Positions 41,312-50,200 of a stretch of 51,933 nucleotides of DNA are shown piece by piece; within the stretch, counting starts at the first letter, position 1, and every line of letters begins with the position of its first letter. The notes beneath the pieces were generated by a model. It worked only from the letters and a program-made list of their open reading frames with translations, was not told the origin of the DNA and did no database searches. Source of the stretch: an uncultured Bacteroidales bacterium (lineage in GTDB: Bacteria > Bacteroidota > Bacteroidia > Bacteroidales > UBA932); assembly GCA_900545245.1 (NCBI GenBank), contig UQYV01000023.1, forward strand, positions 1 through 51,933, read 5' to 3'. Both the position numbers and the translations under genes were made by a program.

Positions 41312-42502
41312 ATGAAGAACGAAAAAACAAGAGTCGTGAAAACTCACGATGTGCAGATTGACAGCAATTACATCCTATGGCTGAACGAAATCAAGTCACG
41401 CTACCGTAGTGCCCAGATTAAGGCAGCTGTAAAGGTCAACGCTGAACAGTTGCTCTTCAACTGGCAGTTGGGAAGGGATCTTGTAACTCGTAAAGCCGAA
41501 GAACGATGGGGCACCGGAGTCGTTGAACAGCTCAGCCTGGACCTCCAGGCCGCATTCCCTGAATCAAAAGGATTCAGTACCACGAACCTCTGGTATATGA
41601 AACAGTGGTACGAGTTTTACTCATCACAAGATGCCACGGAAAAACTCCAACAATTTATTGGAGAAATACAAACAACAGATAATAAATTCATTACAAAACT
41701 CCACCAACTTGGTGGAGAAATAAGTGAATCTCCAATAGTACCTTCTGAAGGTGCAGAATACCCATCCATCTTCAGTTTTGTACCCTGGAGACATCATGTC
41801 GAAATCATAAGTAGCTGCAAGTCCATCGATAAGGCTCTCTTCTACGTGAAGATGACTATCAAAGAAGGCTGGAGCCGTAACACCCTAATGAATTGCATCA
41901 AGGGGCATTACTACGAAAATCTCGGAGGAGCAATCACCAACTTTGCAGACAAGTTGCCATCACCGCAAAACGAGCTGGCACAAGCCATAACCAAAGATAC
42001 CTACGACTTTGGCTTCATCTCGCTGGAAGATGGATACAAAGAAGAAGCCCTCGAAACCGAACTCGAAAAACAGCTGACTCGCTTTCTGCTCGAACTCGGA
42101 ACCGGCTTCGCATATATGGGAAGGCAGAAACAGTTGATTATCGCAGGCAAAACCCGCAAGCTTGACATGCTCTTCTTCCACATACCGCTCAACTGCTATA
42201 TAGTAATCGAGCTCAAAGCCGTACCGTTCCAGCCGGAGTTTGCAGGCAAACTAAACTTCTATGTAAATGCTGTTGATGATCTCATTAAGACCCCTGCTCA
42301 GAATCCAACCATCGGCCTTCTGATCTGCAGCAACAAAGATGAGACAGAAGTGCAATACGCATTCAACGGTATCACAACCCCTATGGGCGTTGCCTCATAC
42401 GACAACGTGAAAGTCAAAGAGATTCAAGACCAACTCCCATCCGTAGAAGAACTTACCAAACGCATCCGCCTGCTGGAAGAACAACTCAGCAAAGAAAAAT
42501 AG
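41312..42502 (+). CDS. DUF1016/YhcG-type PD-(D/E)XK nuclease domain protein
   Basis: 396 residues. N-terminal DUF1016 region (NYILWLNEIKSRYRSAQIKA, LLFNWQLGRDLVTRKAEERW, FPESKGFSTTNLWYMKQWYE). The C-terminal YhcG-type PD-(D/E)XK nuclease has Asp285 (KLDMLFFH) and Glu300-x-Lys302 (IVIELKAV), with FAGKLNFYVNAVDD after it. Such proteins are frequent next to type I restriction genes and on mobile elements and are suspected nucleases. Residues about 110-155 are variable. A possible terminator follows. Confidence 0.9.
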   Translation: MKNEKTRVVKTHDVQIDSNYILWLNEIKSRYRSAQIKAAVKVNAEQLLFNWQLGRDLVTRKAEERWGTGVVEQLSLDLQAAFPESKGFSTTNLWYMKQWYEFYSSQDATEKLQQFIGEIQTTDNKFITKLHQLGGEISESPIVPSEGAEYPSIFSFVPWRHHVEIISSCKSIDKALFYVKMTIKEGWSRNTLMNCIKGHYYENLGGAITNFADKLPSPQNELAQAITKDTYDFGFISLEDGYKEEALETELEKQLTRFLLELGTGFAYMGRQKQLIIAGKTRKLDMLFFHIPLNCYIVIELKAVPFQPEFAGKLNFYVNAVDDLIKTPAQNPTIGLLICSNKDETEVQYAFNGITTPMGVASYDNVKVKEIQDQLPSVEELTKRIRLLEEQLSKEK

Positions 42503-42562
42503 AAAAAAACATAGACTCCAATTAGAGTCCAAGAACAAGCCCGAAAAATCCATAGATATTTG

Positions 42563-42599
42563 TGCCGTGATTCGACAACCGAGTTACGGCATACTTTTT
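42563..42599 (+). terminator. possible terminator after the DUF1016 gene
   Basis: An 8-bp stem TGCCGTGA/TTACGGCA (42563-42570/42584-42591, one G-U pair) with a 13-base loop, followed by TACTTTTT. Confidence 0.4.
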
Positions 42600-42648
42600 C
42601 AGTGCGCACGAAAAAGAAGCCATTGTTCAACATCAAAAAAGTAAAGCA

Positions 42649-43002
42649 ATGCCTTCTACTGAAAAAATCCCCTTCGAGCAACTGCCACAAACAGTCCGCG
42701 AACTCAAACAAGAAATCTCAGGGCTCAAAACCCTGATAACAGGCCTAATCCACAACACGGCGGAAGACAACACCGACCAATGGATGAACATCGACCAACT
42801 CCGCTCATACCACCCGGACAGACCAGCTAGATCAACAATCTACGACTGGGTATGCCAGAACCGAATCCCCGTCCACAAAGACGGCAAAAAGCTCCGCTTC
42901 CTCAAAAGCGAAATCGACCAATGGCTCTCCGGAGGAAAAATCAAAACACGCGAAGAGCTCGAAATCGAAGCATACAATCACCTCAAACACAAAAGAAAAT
43001 GA
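42649..43002 (+). CDS. excisionase-like helix-turn-helix protein
   Basis: 117 residues. The N-terminal part is a short coiled coil (LPQTVRELKQEISGLKTLIT). Residues about 45-100 form a MerR-like/excisionase HTH (WMNIDQLRSYHPDRPARSTI, YDWVCQNRIPVHKDGKKLRF, LKSEIDQWLSGG). Proteins of this type precede replication and mobilisation modules of Bacteroidota integrative elements. Its stop overlaps the next start (ATGA), beginning a chain of such overlaps. Confidence 0.85.
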   Translation: MPSTEKIPFEQLPQTVRELKQEISGLKTLITGLIHNTAEDNTDQWMNIDQLRSYHPDRPARSTIYDWVCQNRIPVHKDGKKLRFLKSEIDQWLSGGKIKTREELEIEAYNHLKHKRK

Positions 43003-43199
43003 GCCAGCCCGTCCACATCTGTGAGATTCTGCTCAAAATCGCAGCAGACCCCAACGACCCGATGGGCAGAACACTGCGCCAATGCCCTTTCATCCAGGCC
43101 GAACTCATAAGACGCAAAATAATCAGCCTCGATGACCTCACCGATGAACAAATCGACAGACTCATCGAATGGAATCAACAAAACAACCCACACAAATGA
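42999..43199 (+). CDS. small protein of a mobile-element replication module
   Basis: 66 residues beginning MSQPVHICEILLKIAADPND, with a helical C-terminal half (AELIRRKIISLDDLTDEQID). The ATG overlaps the HTH gene's stop and its own stop overlaps the next ATG, so it is translated as part of the same unit. No family recognised. Confidence 0.65.
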   Translation: MSQPVHICEILLKIAADPNDPMGRTLRQCPFIQAELIRRKIISLDDLTDEQIDRLIEWNQQNNPHK

Positions 43200-44248
43200 A
43201 CGAAACAATAATACAACAACTCACCACCGAAATCGGCAACGCCTTCTCTCAGGAGAAGGCCGTCGAAATCGGCATACTCACCATAAAGACAGCCAACCAA
43301 GCTGTCACAGACGCCTCCACCCGACCGGACCCAGTCCAACTCTATCTCGAACTCTGGTACGAAGGAGAAGTATGCTGCCTCTTCGCAGACTCCAACCTCG
43401 GAAAATCCATCTTCGCAGTCCAAATGGCCGACGAAATCGCACGCACACGAAACGTCCTCTACGTCGACTGCGAACTCTCCGACAAACAATTCCAACTCCG
43501 CTACTGCAACCCCGACACTGGAGAACGCCACATCTTTCCCGAAGGCCTGTACAGAGCCGAAATCAACCCATACGCCATCGGTGCCGAAGGCTACGAAGAA
43601 CACATCATCAACGACATAGAAGCCGCAGCCAGCAGACTCAAATGCCAAACCATCATCATAGACAACCTCACCTACCTCTGCAATGCCTCAGACAAAAGCG
43701 TAGACGCAGGAATCTTCATGATGAAACTGATGGCACTCAAAAAGAAATGCGGCCTCTCGCTCCTCATCATAGCCCACACACCCAAACGCGACCTATCCAG
43801 TCCAATAACACAAAACAACCTCGCCGGAAGCAAAAAACTCTACAACTTCTTCGACTCAGTATTCGCCATAGGAATGAGCGCAAAAGACAACCGCCTCCGC
43901 TACATCAAACAAGTAAAAGTCAGAGCAGGAGCCTTCACATACGATGCATCAAACGTCATAGTATATGAAATCGACAAAGAACAAGGATTCCTCAAATTCA
44001 ATTTCCGGGAATACGCAACGGAAGAAGAACACCTCCGCCACCGTGAAACCCAGCAAATCAACGAAACCGAAATGCGAATCCTCGAACTAAGCAAACAAGG
44101 CCTCAGCTGCCGCAAAATAGCAGAAGAAACCGGCCTGAGCAAATCCACACAACATCATCAAACGCAACAAAGAACAACTGTACACCGTCCAGCAAACCCC
44201 TATACCAGATGGACAAATGGACAGTGGACAAGCGCCACAAGACAATGA
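43196..44248 (+). CDS. RepA-like AAA ATPase of mobile element, probable C-terminal frameshift
   Basis: 350 residues from the ATG at 43196. RecA/RepA-type ATPase: Walker A FADSNLGKSIFAVQMADEIA (about residues 63-82), Walker B CQTIIIDNLTYLC, and the motif SLLIIAHTPKRD. The C-terminus begins a helix-turn-helix (LSCRKIAEETGLSKST) that is lost near 44146-44150. In another frame it continues naturally as IIKRNKEQLYTVQQTPIPDG to a stop at 44264, which suggests a small deletion. Against this, the current frame ends in an ATGA overlap with the primase gene, like its neighbours. It probably served element replication. Confidence 0.75.
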   Translation: MNETIIQQLTTEIGNAFSQEKAVEIGILTIKTANQAVTDASTRPDPVQLYLELWYEGEVCCLFADSNLGKSIFAVQMADEIARTRNVLYVDCELSDKQFQLRYCNPDTGERHIFPEGLYRAEINPYAIGAEGYEEHIINDIEAAASRLKCQTIIIDNLTYLCNASDKSVDAGIFMMKLMALKKKCGLSLLIIAHTPKRDLSSPITQNNLAGSKKLYNFFDSVFAIGMSAKDNRLRYIKQVKVRAGAFTYDASNVIVYEIDKEQGFLKFNFREYATEEEHLRHRETQQINETEMRILELSKQGLSCRKIAEETGLSKSTQHHQTQQRTTVHRPANPYTRWTNGQWTSATRQ

Positions 44249-45321
44249 ACCGACACTCCTATAAACTCCAGCCCTACGCAGGTGTGCAAACCAGGCACAC
44301 CTGCCCTTCCTGCGGCGGCAAACGATGCTTCACGCTCTACATCGACGAAGACGGCAACCCCATAGCCGACAACGTAGGACGCTGCGACCACGAATCCGCC
44401 TGCGGATACCAATACAGCCCATCCGACTACTTCAAGGACCACCCCGACTCCAAACCAGCCGCAAGCGACTGGAGAATCCCTACATACCAACCCCAACGAA
44501 AAACACAGCCAAAGCATCAACCACCACTCTGCACCATACCACCAACCATAGTCGAACAAACCATACGCCCGACAATCCACAGCACACTCACACAATGCCT
44601 CAGCACCATCATAGACCCCCTCATCCTCGAAAGCCTCATCCACGAATACAAACTCGGAGTCACAAAAGACTGCAGCATCATCTACTACCAGATTGACACA
44701 AAAGACCGATGCCGGACCGGCAAGATAATGAAATACAACCCCATCACCGGACATCGGATCAAAGGCCCTGACACCCCATCCAGAATCACCTGAGTACACT
44801 CCATCCTGAAATCCAGGGGCCAGCTTCCAGAAGACTGGCAGCTCACCCAATGCCTCTTCGGAGAACACCTCCTTCCCAGATACCCTGACAAAAAAGTAGC
44901 ACTCGTAGAATCCGAAAAAACAGCCATCATCTGTGCCGCCCTGATGCCGTTCTACATCTGGCTCGCAACCGGTGGAAAATCCCAGCTCGGAGACAAACTC
45001 CAAATCCTGAGAGAACGCAACGTAATAGCCTTTCCCGACATCGACGGCTACAACGAATGGAAAGCCAAACTCACACTCATCCCTGGCGCATCCATCAAAG
45101 TATCCAACTACCTCGAACGCAACGCCACTGACCAAGACCGCGAGGCACACATCGATATAGCCGATCTTTTGCTAAGAAACACATAACCCCATCCTCAACC
45201 ACAATCAGGACCGACACTCAATCCAATCCTGAAATATTTCAGCCCGGAGCACCACCAGGAACTTGAAGCACTCATCCAAGAACTCGATCTTATCCCGGTA
45301 AGTATAAAGAAGATAAGCTAA
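44245..45321 (+). pseudogene. DUF6371-like primase with two in-frame stops
   Basis: One frame runs from the ATG at 44245 to a TAA at 45319-45321, interrupted by TGA (44791-44793) and TAA (45184-45186). The N-terminus has a CHC2-like zinc pattern (HTCPSCGGKRCFTLYI, then NVGRCDHESACGYQYSP). The middle has the TOPRIM-like VALVESEKTAIICAAL and VIAFPDIDGYNEW. The C-terminal part (NPILKYFSPEHHQELEALIQ) lies beyond the second stop. TGA replaces a likely Trp (TGG) and TAA a likely Gln (CAA), both transitions. Probably an inactivated mobile-element primase. Confidence 0.75.
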
Positions 45322-45359
45322 GACCCGCCCAAACAACAGCAAATATCCGTAGAAATTTG

Positions 45360-45367
45360 TAAATTTG
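45360..45367 (+). promoter_or_regulatory. -7 box of the four-gene helicase operon
   Basis: TAAATTTG matches TAnnTTTG, 32 bases before the ATG at 45399. It is the only such box seen before the chain of coupled genes that ends at 51894. Confidence 0.55.
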
Positions 45368-45398
45368 TCGATTGATAGCAAGGTTACACCAATCACAA

Positions 45399-45779
45399 AT
45401 GAACAAACAGCAACTCGCCAGCAAAATATGGGCGTCTGCGAACAAAATGCGCTCAAAAATTGAAGCCAACGAATACAAAGACTACATTCTTGGCTTCATC
45501 TTTTATAAATTCCTTTCAGACAAAGACAATCTAATTTCCCAAGTTGATCGGCCAAAAGCAAAAGCATTCATTGAAAGCCAAAAATGCGAAGCAATCTCCC
45601 CGCGAAGTGTAACCGCAGAAATATACAGTCTCCTCCGCTGTTTCCTTATAGGCAACTACGAAGGCCTTTTCACACCATCAGCATCGTTCACAGCAACAAG
45701 CAGTTCCACAGAAATAAACATAGGCACCAACATAGAACACGCCGACACAGTAATAATCCACTCAACACCAACAGAATAA
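45399..45779 (+). CDS. chimeric protein with HsdM N-terminal-like segment
   Basis: 126 residues. The first about 43 (MNKQQLASKIWASANKMRSK, then IEANEYKDYILGFIFYKFLS) match the N-terminal helical domain of type I restriction methyltransferase subunits (HsdM). The match stops at SDK. What follows (VDRPKAKAFIESQKCEAISP, SLLRCFLIGNYEGLF) is unrelated to HsdM, and the end is INIGTNIEHADTVIIHSTPT. Either a remnant fused to another gene or a small helical adaptor. Its stop overlaps the next ATG (TAATG). Confidence 0.65.
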   Translation: MNKQQLASKIWASANKMRSKIEANEYKDYILGFIFYKFLSDKDNLISQVDRPKAKAFIESQKCEAISPRSVTAEIYSLLRCFLIGNYEGLFTPSASFTATSSSTEINIGTNIEHADTVIIHSTPTE

Positions 45780-45830
45780 TGCAAGTACTTGGAACAGTCA
45801 ATATCGGGACCAACATAGAACACGCCGACA
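45726..45830. repeat. 22-bp direct repeat bridging two genes
   Basis: Positions 45726-45747 and 45809-45830 are identical, and both are read in frame as TNIEHAD. The two copies lie at the end of one gene and the start of the next. Confidence 0.85.
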
Positions 45831-46216
45831 GAGTCGACGCCTCTCATCATATATATCACTCCCAGACCACAATAACCCAAAGAGCGGTGTCCCAAAATGA
45901 TGCAGATAACGCAGTCACTACTCCACTGTCATCTACACCGACACCACAAATCCGCCTTAACCCAAAGAAAGGGATGAGAATCGATCTCTACCGGATAATC
46001 CTGACTATGCACCATCTCGGCTTTTTCGTAAGCCCGACCGGTGCCTCTCTCGATCAGCAAGATGTTTTCGCAGCCTTCGGCAATATGCTGGGAGAAGATT
46101 TCAGCAAATATCTCAAGAATCTCTCCGAAGCCGTCAAAAACAACAACGACTCCCCAGCCTCTACAAAAATCTTCGAAGACCTGAAAACAGCCTGGCACAA
46201 TTACGAAAACAAATAA
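45779..46216 (+). CDS. protein with NIGTNIEHAD motif and helical C-terminal domain
   Basis: 145 residues. It starts MQVLGTVNIGTNIEHADRVD, repeating the last residues of the preceding protein, then a Ser/Thr/Gln-rich linker (about 25-60). The C-terminal domain (RIDLYRIILTMHHLGFFVSP, VFAAFGNMLGEDFSKYLKNL) resembles a helical domain I associate with Bacteroidota accessory proteins, but I cannot name the family. Three bases separate it from the DUF1848 gene. Possibly an oligomerisation or sensor component of the operon. Confidence 0.65.
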   Translation: MQVLGTVNIGTNIEHADRVDASHHIYHSQTTITQRAVSQNDADNAVTTPLSSTPTPQIRLNPKKGMRIDLYRIILTMHHLGFFVSPTGASLDQQDVFAAFGNMLGEDFSKYLKNLSEAVKNNNDSPASTKIFEDLKTAWHNYENK

Positions 46217-46219
46217 GTT

Positions 46220-47248
46220 ATGGCAAAAGACAAAGTCATCATAACCCGCGAAAACGGCGAACAAGTTGAGGCACAAGCTCCAATTATCGTTTCAGCGAGC
46301 CGAAGTACTGATATACCTGCTTTCTACAGCGATTGGTTCCTTAACCGCCTGAAAGCCGGTTATTCCGCTTGGACAAATCCGTTCAACGGAGTAAGAAGTT
46401 TTGTCTCATATCAAAATACGCGATTAATAGTCTTCTGGTCAAAGAACCCTAAACATCTTCTCGACAAAGATGGACTTCTGGACTATCTAGCCAATCATGG
46501 CATCAATTGTTACGTGCAGTTTACTCTTAACGATTATGTCTCTGAAAAACTCGAATGTGGAGTACCTCCGCTCGAAGAACGAATAAATACATTCAAGGCA
46601 TTAGTTGATAAAATCGGAAAGGGAAAAGTTATCTGGCGCTTTGATCCGCTTATTTTGACTGACAAGATAAGTGTTAACGATTTGTTGCTCAAGGTTAAGA
46701 ACATCGGTGACCAACTGAAAGGATATACCGAAAAAATGGTTTTCAGTTATGCTGACATTGCCAGCTACAAAAAGGTGAAGGCCAACCTGGAACATAACCA
46801 CATCAATTACCGAGAGTTTAATGAGTGCGATATGATTAAGTTCGCATCAGGGCTCCAAGAGCTGAACAGGGATTGGGGCTTCACACTTGCCACCTGTGGG
46901 GAAAAAATCGACATTGAGAAATATGGAATCATTCACAACAAGTGCATTGATGATGACCTTATGATTAAATACTTCTCAAATGACGCGAGACTAATGGAGC
47001 ATCTCGGCATTGAGATTATGGAAGCAGATCTATTCAGTGGTGAGCCGAAGATTATAAAGAAAAAGAACAACAAGGACAAGGGGCAGAGACGATTCTGCGG
47101 ATGCATAGCAAGCAAGGACATTGGAGAATACAACACTTGTGCTCACCTTTGCGAGTACTGCTACGCAAACAACTCAAAAGAGGCAGCTTTGCATAACCTT
47201 TCAACTCATCTCAACAATCCATTTGCAGAAACTATCACAGGGAAATAA
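46220..47248 (+). CDS. DUF1848 family protein
   Basis: 342 residues. Family start IIVSASRSTDIPAFYSDWFL and GYSAWTNPFNG, LIVFWSKNPKHLLD, CYVQFTLNDY, PPLEERINTFKALVDKIGKG and IWRFDPLILTD. The C-terminal FCGCIASKDIGEYNTCAHLC, EYCYANNS is a Cys cluster (C-x-C...C-x3-C-x2-C) suited to an Fe-S cluster, reminiscent of radical-SAM-related TIM barrels. The function of DUF1848 is not known. Its stop overlaps the start of the helicase gene (TAATG), implying joint expression. Confidence 0.88.
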   Translation: MAKDKVIITRENGEQVEAQAPIIVSASRSTDIPAFYSDWFLNRLKAGYSAWTNPFNGVRSFVSYQNTRLIVFWSKNPKHLLDKDGLLDYLANHGINCYVQFTLNDYVSEKLECGVPPLEERINTFKALVDKIGKGKVIWRFDPLILTDKISVNDLLLKVKNIGDQLKGYTEKMVFSYADIASYKKVKANLEHNHINYREFNECDMIKFASGLQELNRDWGFTLATCGEKIDIEKYGIIHNKCIDDDLMIKYFSNDARLMEHLGIEIMEADLFSGEPKIIKKKNNKDKGQRRFCGCIASKDIGEYNTCAHLCEYCYANNSKEAALHNLSTHLNNPFAETITGK

Positions 47249-50200
47249 TGGGATATATTGACGACATAACTGCTCTTCAAGAGGTTTCATTTGACAACAT
47301 AAGACGTATTGCCTATAACGATATCTTAAAGTTGTCAGACAAGAAAAAGGACGAAATCTACGACTCTCTGAATCACGGAGTGGACCTGCTGAGTACAGAC
47401 ATTCAAATGAAATGTTACTTGTATTCTTTCGGCCGGATGCATCAAGCGAAAATATACAAAGCGCTATCGTGTATAAAGCAATCTGTCTTTGCCTCTGACG
47501 ATTTCGACATAGTGGACTGGGGTTGTGGACAAGGTCTCGCAACGGTATGCTTTTTTGATTTCTTGAAGAAACTGCACATTCAAAACAGAGTTCAGAAAGT
47601 TACCCTTATCGAGCCTTCGGATGCAGCACGCGAGAGAGCTGAAATCCATGTCGGAGCATATTTGAAGGATACAAGCAAAGTTGTTGCTATCGGCAAATTT
47701 CTTGATGATGTAACAGAAACTGATATCAAAGGATGCAGCGCTGTGACTTTCCACTTCTTCTCGAATATTCTCGATATAAATTCCATTGACCTGAAGAAAC
47801 TGGCTGAGAAGGTCGGAAAGAACGTTCTGGGGCAGCACTATTTTTTCTGCATCGGCCCAATGAACAACGGCAACAGAAGGATAGACCGTTTCTATGAGTA
47901 TTTCAATGCTCCGGAAACCTTTATGGACGAAAGTCAGTCGGAGTATCGCTATTCCAATAACGCCAAGCCTTGTTCTTACAACATCAAGGTTTTCAAACTC
48001 GAGAACAATCAGGTCAATCTTGTCACAGTTGATTACTATCCGGATACACAGTTTTATGCAGCCTATCAGTTGGATGCCGTACGCAATCTTCTCCAATCTG
48101 ATGATGAAAACATCAAGACTAAAGCAGAGGGTCTGTTTAAACATCTATCTAGCTTTGAAGTAGCTGCTCCATTCGATATCGGAGCAGGCATTTATGATGA
48201 TGTGGATCCTATCTTGGCAGTTCTTAACAATATAGTGACCAGAGGACTGCCAACACGGACAAGTCCATTGATAGAGGAAGCATTCGTTCAGCTTGGCAAT
48301 CACAAGAAGGAAGATGCCCTTGGCGGAGTATATTACGATACCGTTAACCTGAATGCTGACGATATTCTATTAGCACTTCACGCAATAGATAGCAGGGCTC
48401 GCTATGACGAATCCACATACAATAAGAATGTTCTTGAAAGTGACTTTGAAAAGAGCTTCATCCTAAATGCTGCACCCACAGGGCTTCAGCAGGTGCTCCA
48501 GTCTCAACGTAGTTTGATGTCAATTACCGGCCAGAGCGTCCACCACGCACAGCGAGTGGACTTCGCTTGCGAATACCCATATCCGGTTATCGGCGATGAT
48601 GGCAAGAACCGGTTCGGTTGTGTGATTGAGTTGGACGGAGCGAAATATCACCAGTCTGAGAAAAATAGACTAGAGGATGTATACAGAATCGAGGCGTTAA
48701 ACGAAAAGGGATGGGATTGCATACGCATAAGTGATATCCATCAATTTAACAGCAATCTTCCTCAGTTAGGTAATTCATACTTTTCATCAATCTTAAAGGC
48801 TGCCGATAGAAAGTATGATGCTGCCTGGACTCGGGCCCTGCAGATTGCACTGTCGCCAATAGGTATAGCCCGTTTGGAGAAGACATTAATAGAGGCACTG
48901 ATTTCGGGCACGGTAGATTACCACAAGGAACGCCTTGATATACTTATAGTTGAAAGGGATGTTCCTTGCGCTGTTCTTGCCTTTAGAGAGCTATCTCAGA
49001 TGTTCAATAATCTGGCAACATTGAGCGAAGATTACAAAGATGTCAGATTCCCTAAGGTTCGGCTGGATATTGTTACAACTCCGGAATTCAAGCATTCACC
49101 TCTGCATAAAACTATTGAAGGTGATGACTCCGTAAGCGTTAACATATTTGACGATGAGGCGAAGGTAAATGGTATCAAGCAATATGACATAGTCATCGAT
49201 ATGGCAGTCATGCGCCGTGCCGGAGCAGAAGACAAATCATTCAGCGAACACAAATGTGTCGGCAAAGGATACTTCTATATTCGTACTATCAATTATGTCA
49301 GGTCTGAGCGACACATATACACATCAGACTGCATTAATTATCAGCCTTTAGTTACAAAAGATCAGCAGGGCAACTACCACGCAATCGAAGACAGGAAGGC
49401 ATTGCTTCAGTATTTCCTGAGGATGCTGTTCAGAAAGGAAGACTTCCGACCTGGTCAGTTGCCAATCTTAAGCCGCGCGCTTCAGAACAAGAGCGTTATA
49501 GGCCTTTTGCCAACAGGAGGAGGTAAGTCTCTTACCTACCAGCTCGCAGCAATGCTTCAACCGGGTGTCACTATTGTAGTAGATCCGCTCAGGTCTTTGA
49601 TGGCCGACCAGTATGACGGGCTAATCAAGACCGGGATTGATGCATGCACTTTCATCAATTCTACAGTGGGTGCAACAGAGAAGGAACACAGGGCAAAAAT
49701 GATGGAAACATCAATGGTACAGTTCGTATTCCTTTCTCCGGAAAGGCTTTGCACCTATAGTTTCAGGGAGAAACTCCGGAATATGCACAGCGTCGGCGTA
49801 TATTTTAGTTATGGCGTAATAGATGAGGTGCACTGTGTTTCAGAATGGGGACATGATTTCCGCTTTACGTATCTTCACCTTGGAAGAAATCTCTATCAGT
49901 ATGTACTGCCCAAGCAACACGGCGATGACAAACATCTAACGTTGTTTGGCCTGACGGCGACAGCATCATTTGACGTTCTGGCTGATGTAGAAAGAGAACT
50001 TTCCGGAGATGGTGCATTTAACCTTGATGCCGATACGATTATCCGGGATGAAAACACAAATCGTTTGGAACTCCAATACAAGATAGAGAAGGTGCCTGTA
50101 CGCTGTCAGGAAGACCAATATTTTGATAAGAACGGACTCCTCGATGAAGGACTTCCTAAGGCTGTGCAAATGACAGACAAATGGAGTGTATATCCATCGA

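Noticed and set aside
43132..43968. Plus-strand frame rich in Arg, His and Pro inside the RepA-like ATPase gene
   Set aside because: Composition is a by-product of the C/A-biased strand; the ATPase frame has clear motifs.
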